In this document: one piece after another, positions 28,701 through 36,465 of the stretch
How positions within the stretch are numbered: position 1 is the first letter of the stretch
How the letters are laid out: the number at the start of each line of letters is the position of its first letter
Origin: Gammaproteobacteria bacterium
Lineage (GTDB): Bacteria; Pseudomonadota; Gammaproteobacteria; Pseudomonadales; Azotimanducaceae
Length of the DNA: 64,000 nt
Assembly: GCA_002690865.1 (NCBI GenBank)
Contig: NZGG01000024.1
Coordinates: forward strand, 1 to 64,000
Reading direction: 5' to 3'
Translations under genes and position numbers: made by a program
Notes under the pieces: generated by a model
Seen by the model: the letters and a program-made list of their open reading frames with translations, nothing else
Database searches by the model: none
What the model was told of the DNA's origin: nothing

Positions 28701-29194
28701 CTCCCACCGCCACCCGCAATAGCTTTGATAATCATTGAACCACCGCAGTCAGCAAAAAACCCTCTTGCTTCTTCAAGCGATACCGCTCTATCAATTCCTC
28801 TTAACACTGGCACATCAGCACTGACTGCCGCCGATCTAGCACGAGCTTTATCACCAAATAATTCTAGATGTTCAACGCGCGGGCCTATGAAGGTAATTCC
28901 TTCTTGCTGGCATCGGCGAGCAAACTCACCCTGCTCCGACAGAAAACCGTATCCAGGGTGCACGGCATCGCAGCCATTGGCTTTTGCGGCCATAACGATG
29001 GCCTCAATATCAAGGTAGGCTCGCGCCCCTTTCCCTTCTAGTTCGAATGCTGAATCAGCCACTCGCGTGTGCAGGTTCGCCTCATCATCTTGAGAATAAA
29101 CTGCCACACTGGGTATACCCAGATCTGATGCGGCTCTAGCAATACGGATTGCTATTTCACCGCGATTTGCAATAAGTAATGACTTAAAGCTCAT
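25790..29194 (-). CDS. Single-chain acyl-CoA carboxylase (BC-BCCP-CT fusion)
   Basis: The 1134-residue protein has an N-terminal biotin carboxylase (about 1-450: IANRGEIAIRIA, GGGGRGTSAV, EANARLQVEHTVTE), an acidic linker (about 505-525), a biotinyl domain with VEAMKMEH and target Lys563, and a carboxyltransferase domain (about 620-1110: FGEGGGGRPGDD, LMDCPGMMVGPD, AYGLGVQAMCG). This is the order of single-polypeptide long-chain acyl-CoA carboxylases, which form about 120-kDa homo-oligomers and accept short to long acyl-CoAs. Substrate is inferred. Starts 29 bp after the tandem CoA-transferase gene, so the pair should be one operon. Confidence 0.93.
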   Translation of the reverse strand: MSFKSLLIANRGEIAIRIARAASDLGIPSVAVYSQDDEANLHTRVADSAFELEGKGARAYLDIEAIVMAAKANGCDAVHPGYGFLSEQGEFARRCQQEGITFIGPRVEHLELFGDKARARSAAVSADVPVLRGIDRAVSLEEARGFFADCGGSMIIKAIAGGGGRGTSAVIEESELESIFERCQREAKAAFGIADVYVEEFVQHARHVEVQIVGDLHGGIAHLWERECSIQRRNQKVIEIAPAPGLDESLRDKIIDAAVRFAEKVGYSSLGTFEFLVDCAQKSDESFVFIEANARLQVEHTVTEEVTDVDIVQSQIRLAAGEKLSSLGLDKPIAPRGYAIQTRINMETFREDGAVRPSSGVLTAYDAPNGPGVRTDGFGYVGYKTSTAFDSLLAKVITHSKGDDFEVAVNRTIRALSEFRIEGVGNNISFVQNILAHSDFVKSEVHTRWVEKHISELVGSSSNYPRRYVEGKSEVDSQSSNTSKGYAGARVDMSDPLALFDHDAKVKANETADSEEDSDGQAAGPDGTVGMSSPIQGTIVSIAVEVGEEVREGQVLALVEAMKMEHVIAANIDGLVREVSMKAGDIVRDGFAFIFIEEAEVKKTDTIVAEEIDLDYIRPDLQESIARHAYILDENRKEAVEKRRARGYRMPRENISELMDEGSFKEYWPLIVAARHSRHDIETLRKQTPGDGLIAGTGTINADLFSEETARAMIVHYDYTVLAGTQGKRNHYKQDRMFELAQRFRMPLVLFGEGGGGRPGDDSRGPAVAFDTNTFTTFSKLSGLVPLVCVINGRTFAGNTALVACCDVIIATENTTVAMGGPAMIEGGGLGIYTPEEVGPMSFQVPNGVVDILVKDEKEAVQVAKKYLSYFQGATSEWEANDQRPLRHVIPENRLRLYDMREVIKTIADIDSVLEIREKFGIGVITSFIRVEGRPMGVIANNPHHLAGAIDSDGADKGARFIQLCDAFDIPILSLMDCPGMMVGPDVEKTALVRHCTRMFNAGANLTVPLFGVVVRKAYGLGVQAMCGASALVGFFTVAWPTAEFSGMNIEGAVKLGYRNELAAIEDPQERKKEFEDRVARSYDSAKAVNAAPGGGLDDVIDPAETRGWIAASMKRVPPTAPRTEKKYPFIDTW

Positions 29195-29223
29195 GAAAAC
29201 TCCGAGAATTAGTTTGATTAATA

Positions 29224-31632
29224 TTAACTTTTATACACAGTACCTGTAACACCAGTTTCCACCAATGATTGATATTCTGATTCGGTAAGATCCAATTCAC
29301 CCATAAGAATTTCTTTACTATGCTCTCCCACACAAGGTGCATGTCTTATCTTCGATGCCTTCGCTGCAGAATAGCGCCAAGGTCTGCCTGGCAACCAAGT
29401 AGGCCCAGTTTCTGGATGATCGATAAGCGATAAGAACCCACTTTCAACGAGATCTGACTCTGGCTTATCAAAAAGCTCGTAGAGGGTCCTCACCCGAGCT
29501 GCAGTAACCCCCAACATCCCTAATTTTCGCTCTGCTGAGTCCGCATTTTGACTGATGCACCATTCGCCGATAATCGTATCTAACGATACTTCATTGATCT
29601 TACGTAATTCCATAGTTGAGAACTTTTCAGAAGATAAGCGAGAATCATCAATATGCTGAACGAGATTGTCCCACGCAACTTCAGTTTCTGTCGCGACGGC
29701 CAACCACTGCCCGTCAGCGGCATGATAACAATTATGTGGTGAAATGCGTGGATGGTGATTCCCTCTAGGCCGCGGAACCTTACCCGTTGCGTCAAATTCC
29801 ATGAACGCGTCGCCACAGATATGAGTCAGCGCCTCCATCATCGACAAGTCGACTCTCTGCGCCTCCCCAGTCCGATCCCTGTGCGCCAACGCAGCCATAA
29901 TTGCGGCAACCAAGAAGTAGCCGGAAACCGGATCAGGATACAACCCGGCCGTGTTCATACCAAAATCCCCTTCATAACCATGTAGAGATGATAACCCAGA
30001 CATTGGTTCCGTCGTGGCGCCATTTGCTGGATAATCCCAGTAAGGACCAGACTCGCCGTAACCAGAGACAGAAGCCCAAATGACACCTGGATGGATTTCT
30101 TGCAACTTTTCTAAACTGAAACCCCAAGACGGCATCACTGTGGGTCTGAAATTATCCACCAAAATATCAAACTTTGGGATCAGTTTCCAAAGTAGCTCAC
30201 GACCCACTTCCTGGTTTAAATCAAGGGTCAATTCTCTCTTATTCAAGTTCACAGAATTGTACTCGCCCTGGGTATTGAGGGGATGCTGCAGACGACTGGC
30301 ATCCAAAACACCATCAGGTACCGAGCCCGTTAAACGCCTGAAGACATCAGGGCGCTTAATAGAGCCTAACTGAATCACATCTGCACCAAGTAACGCCAGC
30401 AATTCAGTGGAGAAAGTTCCTGACCATGCTTGACCAAAACTCAAGACCCTTATCCCTGATAAAGGACCCTCAGCCAGTTGTTCCGGGCTCAAACACAGAT
30501 TTTTTTTGCTTTCTCCTGATTTAGGATTTTGCCTTATTAAGTGATCATGGTGTTCATCGATTTTTGGTGCTGGTCGATAGATCTGCCATGGTGATGGCTG
30601 GAGTTTCGCTGGAGCCCCGGGGGCGCGCACAGATTGACTATCTATTTCGACATCAACAATGAAATCTCTTGCTAACAACTGTTCGTTACTAACAAGGTCT
30701 TCAATATCTTGCATCACCCCTGTCAGGCACCGAAGCCTTGCTAGTTGATGAAATGTTGGCCATCGCTTTATCTTGGGCAAACTTTCGGCAACTGCACGGG
30801 TTACAAAACGCAAATCTTGCGAGTGGCGCCCAATATCTGGGATTAACTCAGATATTCTGCCAATATCAGGAAGTTGTAAGACATCCATAGCTTCAGTCCA
30901 ATTGCGGAAATCAGCTATCCCGAAATTCATGCGCCCATCTGCTGCGTCCCATAGGGGGCCGGCGCGACCCCTGGGCCGAATCCCACTGGACCCATTAGAC
31001 TCGCCCGAATTCGCATAGACTGATCTCACTCCCCAGGGATGCACCGTGAGCGCAAATGCTTCTAACTCACTTACTTCGACACACTCCGCAACAACATCAG
31101 CATTACGGCGTATCAACGCGGCAGCTCCGCAGATGTATCCTAAAATACCGCCTACATAACCAGTTTGATTGTGTGGCATTTGTAACGGCGCCTCACCGCG
31201 ATATCGATTGATGAAGGACCAGCCCGTTCTCGCGCTAATTGTCAAATTGTTGCCTGCCATTTCGGATAAAGGACTTTCAAGACCATGCGCAGTGATACAG
31301 ACATGCACGGCGTCACCAGATAGTGAGGATAATTGTCCCGTTGGTGCGGAGGTTGTGATGACAATATCTGCACTCGCAATCAGCGTAGAGAACTCATGGT
31401 CGTTTTTAACCACGATAGATTTCTTGTTCCAATTTACGAAGGAGTGCATGACACTGCGGTCCGACCCAGGCTTACCCTCCAAGAATGGTGGTTCGCCCCT
31501 CAGGGGATGGCCCTCACAAGATTCTACCAGAATAACCTCGGCGCCAAAGTCGCCAAACAGGCGCGCAGCAAAGGCGCCTGAGTGTCGGTCCGAAAGATCT
31601 AGGACCCTTAATCCTTGATAAGGTGATTTCAT
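29224..31632 (-). CDS. Tandem (two-domain) class III acyl-CoA transferase
   Basis: The 802-residue protein consists of two CaiB/BaiF units (about 1-350 and 390-802). The C-terminal unit keeps the catalytic Asp of the family (YPDPVSG, Asp567). At the matching place of the N-terminal unit the residue is His (MPHNQTG, His154), so the first half is probably catalytically dead and may be structural or bind one substrate. Class III transferases move CoA between carboxylic acids. I chose ATG 31632; a GTG at 31650 is also in frame. It precedes the single-chain carboxylase by 29 bp and likely feeds it a CoA-ester. Confidence 0.9.
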   Translation of the reverse strand: MKSPYQGLRVLDLSDRHSGAFAARLFGDFGAEVILVESCEGHPLRGEPPFLEGKPGSDRSVMHSFVNWNKKSIVVKNDHEFSTLIASADIVITTSAPTGQLSSLSGDAVHVCITAHGLESPLSEMAGNNLTISARTGWSFINRYRGEAPLQMPHNQTGYVGGILGYICGAAALIRRNADVVAECVEVSELEAFALTVHPWGVRSVYANSGESNGSSGIRPRGRAGPLWDAADGRMNFGIADFRNWTEAMDVLQLPDIGRISELIPDIGRHSQDLRFVTRAVAESLPKIKRWPTFHQLARLRCLTGVMQDIEDLVSNEQLLARDFIVDVEIDSQSVRAPGAPAKLQPSPWQIYRPAPKIDEHHDHLIRQNPKSGESKKNLCLSPEQLAEGPLSGIRVLSFGQAWSGTFSTELLALLGADVIQLGSIKRPDVFRRLTGSVPDGVLDASRLQHPLNTQGEYNSVNLNKRELTLDLNQEVGRELLWKLIPKFDILVDNFRPTVMPSWGFSLEKLQEIHPGVIWASVSGYGESGPYWDYPANGATTEPMSGLSSLHGYEGDFGMNTAGLYPDPVSGYFLVAAIMAALAHRDRTGEAQRVDLSMMEALTHICGDAFMEFDATGKVPRPRGNHHPRISPHNCYHAADGQWLAVATETEVAWDNLVQHIDDSRLSSEKFSTMELRKINEVSLDTIIGEWCISQNADSAERKLGMLGVTAARVRTLYELFDKPESDLVESGFLSLIDHPETGPTWLPGRPWRYSAAKASKIRHAPCVGEHSKEILMGELDLTESEYQSLVETGVTGTVYKS

Positions 31633-31970
31633 AAAGGAAACTGGTATCACTTTTTATTGCTTTGTTCTGCGCATACTAGACGAACACCAGATGATATTCC
31701 TCATAAACACACACAAGGTGTATCAGAAATCAAACGAAAGCTAGCGAGTAATTAGAGTAATTAGAGGCTGGGATCCAAAGCAGACAAATTACAATTTTAA
31801 AGGGCTGTATTTACTCGTCAATGCCAATAATCACCCAGTAGTTGAGAATGATTCTCACTTGTAGCTAAAAATACCAACAGAACAGCAGGAAAGGTTGATC
31901 TTATTGTATAAGGTGGCATTATAGGCACAAGACAGGGAGATAACTTTTGGTTTATTTTGGGGAAAAAAAT
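31633..31970. promoter_or_regulatory. Divergent control region with a perfect Fur-like palindrome
   Basis: This 338-bp divergent spacer separates the CoA-transferase/carboxylase operon from a large TonB receptor. It contains the perfect Fur-like palindrome at 31843-31857 and is otherwise AT-rich with no further gene. Confidence 0.6.
31843..31857 (+). promoter_or_regulatory. Fur-type operator, perfect inverted repeat
   Basis: TGAGAATGATTCTCA is a perfect 7-1-7 inverted repeat of the Fur type, 114 bp before the receptor start codon. It would place the receptor under iron repression, typical of siderophore or heme receptors. Confidence 0.75.
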
Positions 31971-34889
31971 ATGAATAGATTTATTCAAGTCGTGCCATTG
32001 GGATTGGCGCTAACCCTCACGGGATTCTCAGCATATTCGGACGATCATGACGAAAGTGCAGCGATTGAAGAAATCATTGTAATGGGTGAGCGGGGAGAAA
32101 CATCTTCTCTTGACCGTGCAATGACGGTAACAGGTTTTAACGGTGGCATGATTGAAGCACTCGGCATTCAAAACGTGAATGACCTCGAAGTGCTTGTGCC
32201 AGGTCTCCAAGCCGGTGTTCAGAGCACCTCAGGTAAGGTAGAGGATGGTCACCTTGTTATGCGCGGTGTCGCCAATGATCGGCGAGTTAACTTCTTTCAG
32301 GACACTTCGGTAGCGGTCTATGTTGATGGCGTATATAGCCCCACAACCTATGGCCTTAACGGTGCCACCTTTGATATGGAACGGATTGAGGTATCTCGTG
32401 GCCCTCAAGGGACGACAGGAGGCAAGACCTCTATTGCAGGCGCCCTTAACTATGTCACGAAGAAACCAACAGAAGTATGGGACTTTAAAGCAAGCGCGGA
32501 ATTTACCGATCAGCAGTCTCAAGAGGTGAGCTTAGCCTTCGGTGGACCAATCGGTGATACAGGTTTTTCCTACCGTCTAGGCGTAAACCGACTGACGGGC
32601 GATGGCATTATCGAGAATATTGGCCTCGGTCCCGATGCGGGCGCACCTGACCGTTTGCAGTATATTCCGCAGCTGCGATACACCAATGATCGCCTAGATA
32701 TCACTGCCAGATACAACCGGTTAGAAGATACAGGCGTCCAGCGAGTGGGTCTAACGATTGGCGCGAGAGATACCGAAACGCAGTTCCAAAGACTTAATGA
32801 TGGATCATTGCGCTGTGAGATCGATAGAGAGCCTACTTCCGCCACGTACAATGAGTGCTTGTTAGATTCGAGTGGTAACCCCACTTACCTAATCAATCCA
32901 GGCTATGGCTTGGGTCAGAACCCAGCCGTTCTTGACTGTGCAGGCTTTAATAACGATGGTACTCGTGATGCTGGGCTTCCTGTTGTCTGTGAAGGGGAAT
33001 ACTTGAGAAGTGTTATCGAACTAAATGCTCCGATTGGAGAAGATAACTTCCAAGAATCAGTCAGTGTTGAAGCGCGTTTCACGCTAAACGATACGCATGA
33101 AATTGTTTATCGTTATGGTGATCGAGCGACTGCAACAGACGTCGACAATGATGGCGATCAAACAAACCGCTCTGGTGGTGGTGTTTGTAGTAGTGAACAT
33201 CCTCGCGTTATCAGTGGTGAACTTACCGCTGGCCAAACGAGTTCTCGTTGTGCTCTTGATGGCCAAGGCAATGGTGCGTATAACGATTCGATCAGCAACT
33301 ATATTCGGTCATCCGACCAACAGAGTCATGAGATCACTTTGGTCTCCAATAACGATGGCCCTCTAAACTATACGCTTGGATATACCGTTATCTCAGGCGA
33401 TGAGCCATATGTCTATCGCGATACGTTCAATGGTGTAGGAACTGGCAGTTCGAGCAATAACAATGCCACTTTCTATCAGGACACGGTTGCGACCTGTGAA
33501 GCAGCATTAGCGGGTGCTAATGGCCAAACAGCTATGCAAGCTGGTCTAATCTCCGGAACGGGTATATCAGCCTGGACGACAGGCTGTTACGGCGCTGATT
33601 ATGTTGCCAATTACAGCAACGTTTCAAACGGTGGATCCCACGTAAATGGTAGTGGTGTTTCTGGTGCCTTTTATGGTGACACAGAGTACGAGCAGAAATC
33701 GTTTTATGCCAACGTCGAATACGTACTTAATGATCAGTGGAAAGTGTTCGGTGGACTTCGTACCAACGACGACCATAAAGAACATAACCAAAATGATTTC
33801 ACTTCTGCAGGTCAAAGGACCAATGCCGATGGCGTAACTTACAACATCGTCAATGGTATCTTCAGGGGTAAAAGCGTTAACGAAACATGCTGTGGATATG
33901 TTGGTATCAATTTAGATGCTCAAGGCTACCCGATCCCTGATGACCGAACTTTTGTCGACTCCAAAGTTGCCGATTGGTCCAAAATGACCTGGACTTTGGG
34001 CGCAGAATACTCGGCATCAGATGCCGTGATGTACTACGCGAGACTTTCGTCTGGTTATCGAGTTGGCGGATTCTCTGGCTTTGGTAATGGCCTCGGTGAG
34101 GCACATGAGCCTGAAGAGATGTTGAACTATGAGGCAGGTGTCAAAGGTCTGTTCTTGGATAACGCTGTACAACTTGAAATTAGTGCCTACTATCAGGACT
34201 TCAGCGCATTCTGGGCTCAGACTCAACGTCTGAAAACACCAGCCGAACTGGCGAGCTCGCTCCCAGGATCAAGTGCATTTACTGGAGAGTCTAATGCTGT
34301 CGACGGTACTAATATCGCAGGAATCGAGGCGCAGGGCGCCTGGCAGATTAATGATAGATTAGTACTCCGAGGATTTTACGAGCATATGTACTCCAGTTTT
34401 GGTGATTTTAACACCAGGTACTGTTGTACACCTGAAGGAACTACACCTCCAGGGTCGACTGCCATTTTAACAGACGCTGAAGGTGTCGCGAAGGAACTCG
34501 ACACAAGTGGTTTGGTGAACTTTGGTGGTCATCAACTGCGTATGCAGCCAGAGAATAAGCTATCAGCAACGCTGACGTATGAAGTGCCCTTAGCGTCAGA
34601 CATGGGTTCTTTGGACCTCGTTACTCTCTATAGCTGGCGTGGCGAGATGTATCCAGATGAAGGTAATCTGGACATTATGGCAATCCCTGCTTACACAAGA
34701 TGGGATTTGCGCGCTAACTGGGTTTCTCCATCTGGAACATACTCGGTTACTGGCTTTGTAACCAATGCGCTTGACCTTGTTCAGGTACAAAGTTACTCAC
34801 CACGTGATGGTAATGGCGTAACAGCGCCCGTAAACGGCACAGTTACCGACTCACGTCGAATTGGTTTGACCTTTAATTACCAATTGTAA
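31971..34889 (+). CDS. TonB-dependent outer-membrane receptor, iron-regulated
   Basis: ATG 31971 follows a GGGG-A-rich ribosome site; the frame opens earlier at a weaker position. The 972-residue protein has a signal peptide (MNRFIQVVPLGLALTL...), a TonB-box-like IEEIIVMGE, a plug (about 50-170: QAGVQSTSGKVEDGHLVMRGV, VSRGPQGTTGGKTSIAG) and a 22-strand type barrel ending with aromatic FNYQL. Twelve cysteines appear in close pairs in what should be surface loops (CEI...NEC, CAG...VVC, VCSS...SRC, CEAA...TGC, CC, CC), unusual for this family. The Fur-like palindrome upstream points to iron uptake; the ligand is unknown. A strong terminator follows. Confidence 0.92.
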   Translation: MNRFIQVVPLGLALTLTGFSAYSDDHDESAAIEEIIVMGERGETSSLDRAMTVTGFNGGMIEALGIQNVNDLEVLVPGLQAGVQSTSGKVEDGHLVMRGVANDRRVNFFQDTSVAVYVDGVYSPTTYGLNGATFDMERIEVSRGPQGTTGGKTSIAGALNYVTKKPTEVWDFKASAEFTDQQSQEVSLAFGGPIGDTGFSYRLGVNRLTGDGIIENIGLGPDAGAPDRLQYIPQLRYTNDRLDITARYNRLEDTGVQRVGLTIGARDTETQFQRLNDGSLRCEIDREPTSATYNECLLDSSGNPTYLINPGYGLGQNPAVLDCAGFNNDGTRDAGLPVVCEGEYLRSVIELNAPIGEDNFQESVSVEARFTLNDTHEIVYRYGDRATATDVDNDGDQTNRSGGGVCSSEHPRVISGELTAGQTSSRCALDGQGNGAYNDSISNYIRSSDQQSHEITLVSNNDGPLNYTLGYTVISGDEPYVYRDTFNGVGTGSSSNNNATFYQDTVATCEAALAGANGQTAMQAGLISGTGISAWTTGCYGADYVANYSNVSNGGSHVNGSGVSGAFYGDTEYEQKSFYANVEYVLNDQWKVFGGLRTNDDHKEHNQNDFTSAGQRTNADGVTYNIVNGIFRGKSVNETCCGYVGINLDAQGYPIPDDRTFVDSKVADWSKMTWTLGAEYSASDAVMYYARLSSGYRVGGFSGFGNGLGEAHEPEEMLNYEAGVKGLFLDNAVQLEISAYYQDFSAFWAQTQRLKTPAELASSLPGSSAFTGESNAVDGTNIAGIEAQGAWQINDRLVLRGFYEHMYSSFGDFNTRYCCTPEGTTPPGSTAILTDAEGVAKELDTSGLVNFGGHQLRMQPENKLSATLTYEVPLASDMGSLDLVTLYSWRGEMYPDEGNLDIMAIPAYTRWDLRANWVSPSGTYSVTGFVTNALDLVQVQSYSPRDGNGVTAPVNGTVTDSRRIGLTFNYQL

Positions 34890-34898
34890 GTAACTGAC

Positions 34899-34918
34899 AG
34901 ATCTCCGAACCGAGATCT
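34899..34918 (+). repeat. Inverted repeat just before the terminator
   Basis: AGATCTC (34899-34905) and GAGATCT (34912-34918) are exact inverted repeats with a 6-base loop, immediately before the terminator. There is no T-run, so it is not a terminator itself; it may protect the 3' end of the mRNA. Confidence 0.5.
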
Positions 34919-34930
34919 AAAGAAAAGAAA

Positions 34931-34958
34931 AGCCCCCCCAATGAATATCGGGGGGGCT
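34931..34958 (+). terminator. Strong rho-independent terminator
   Basis: AGCCCCCCC (34931-34939) pairs with GGGGGGGCT (34950-34958) around a 10-base loop, followed by a run of eight T. This is a textbook intrinsic terminator for the receptor gene that ends at 34889; it isolates the downstream lipoprotein genes. Confidence 0.95.
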
Positions 34959-35034
34959 TTTTTTTGCGGCTAATCTACATGAACTAGGCCAGCAAATTGA
35001 ATTGTTACAGCATTTTCCGTAACGTTAGCCATTA

Positions 35035-36465
35035 ATGAAATCTCCACATACTCATGCCTATCTTTATTTTCTCATCTCAACGCTTTTCTTCCTAGGCGGA
35101 TGCGATGGAATTAAGGAACCCGTCCCGCCGCTAAATACGTCTCCGGATAAAGATCTATCCATCTATATTAACGGTTTACTGGAAACAGCCCGTGCAATGC
35201 CAACATCAGCGCTAGCGCGCGGCAGACTTGGAATGGCTTATGACGTCAATGGACTTCAAGATGAGGCCCTCCTCACCTATCAACAAGCAGCTGCAATTGA
35301 TCCAGAAGATTTTCGCTGGCCATACTTCAGCGCGCATCTAATCATTCAGACGGGTGAATATGATCAAGCGCTAAAACTTCTTCAGCAAGCTATTAGCATT
35401 GACAATAATTACTCCCCTGCTTGGTTATGGCGAGGATCATGGTTGCTCAAGGCTGGATTAAACGAAGATGCCATGGTTGCTTTTGAACATGCTAATAATC
35501 TAAAGCCTGGAATAGAGGGAGAATTTGGTCTAGCGCAAGTACTTATCTCTTTCGGTCAGTATAGCGAAGCGCTTGAGAAACTTGATTCGATTTTAGAAAC
35601 CACAAGCCACCCCTATATTTACCGGACGCAGGGAGAAGCCTTAAGAGCCCTTGGTAGGACTGATGAAGCGCGCATAGCAATGATTCGAGGTAAGGAAGCC
35701 AAAGCACTTGATTACTCAGATAAGATTTTGGGAGAACGAAGTATTCATTTACGTGGCCATTCCAGTTTCCAATACGCGCAGCAGCTGTCAGCTTCGGGAC
35801 ATCCTAAACAAGCTCTTGTTATTTTGAAAAGACTACAAAACCATCATCCAGAAAAAACCTGCGGCAGTAACGAAGGGGTTGTCCTCTCTTGCAATTTAAT
35901 GAACTCTTCGGCAATTGCGTATGATCGATCAGGCCTACCTAGCCGTGCACTGGAAGTTTTACACCGTGGTATTGAGCTAAACGAAGAATATATTCCTTTC
36001 CATATAACGTTAGGTAATCTTTATCGACGTCAAGGTAAGCTTAACGAAGCAATAGATTATATCGACCGCGCGATCGAATTAAACCCTGCACGAGGCTACA
36101 CGCATGAACAACGAGGCAGATTATTATTTGGGCTTTCTCTATTTAAAGAGGCTCAAAATGCTCTTATGACCGCATTAGAATTGGAACCACAAAAACGCAC
36201 CACTCTTTTCTATCTTGGTCTAACTGCAATAGAAACAAATAATTGGGATGATGCGTTAGGCTACTTCAAAGATGTTACTAATGTCGAACCCAGCTTTGCT
36301 CTTGGTTATGTTTTTGTTGCACGAAGTCTCGCAGAACTAGGTCGCTATGAAGAATCAAGAAAGGCACAATCAGAGGCGCTACAATATGGAGCAGATCAAT
36401 CAGAACTTAAAAAGATAACTCACCGTCGAAGAACACTTGAACTTCAATCAGAGGCTCTGCAATGA
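35035..36465 (+). CDS. TPR-repeat lipoprotein
   Basis: The 476-residue product has a lipoprotein signal ending LGGC (Cys23 lipidated), then about ten TPR-like 34-residue repeats, for example YSPAWLWRGSWLLKAGLNED, YIPFHITLGNLYRRQGKLNE and RTTLFYLGLTAIETNNWDDA. TPRs form a helical scaffold for protein binding; Asp is not at +2 after Cys, so outer-membrane sorting is likely. It overlaps the downstream ASPIC lipoprotein by 4 bp, so the two are probably a complex. No catalytic domain is visible. Confidence 0.87.
   Translation: MKSPHTHAYLYFLISTLFFLGGCDGIKEPVPPLNTSPDKDLSIYINGLLETARAMPTSALARGRLGMAYDVNGLQDEALLTYQQAAAIDPEDFRWPYFSAHLIIQTGEYDQALKLLQQAISIDNNYSPAWLWRGSWLLKAGLNEDAMVAFEHANNLKPGIEGEFGLAQVLISFGQYSEALEKLDSILETTSHPYIYRTQGEALRALGRTDEARIAMIRGKEAKALDYSDKILGERSIHLRGHSSFQYAQQLSASGHPKQALVILKRLQNHHPEKTCGSNEGVVLSCNLMNSSAIAYDRSGLPSRALEVLHRGIELNEEYIPFHITLGNLYRRQGKLNEAIDYIDRAIELNPARGYTHEQRGRLLFGLSLFKEAQNALMTALELEPQKRTTLFYLGLTAIETNNWDDALGYFKDVTNVEPSFALGYVFVARSLAELGRYEESRKAQSEALQYGADQSELKKITHRRRTLELQSEALQ

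Noticed and set aside
34899-34918. AGATCTC/GAGATCT hairpin as terminator
   Set aside because: No T-run follows; the true terminator is the next hairpin at 34931-34958. Kept as a simple inverted repeat.
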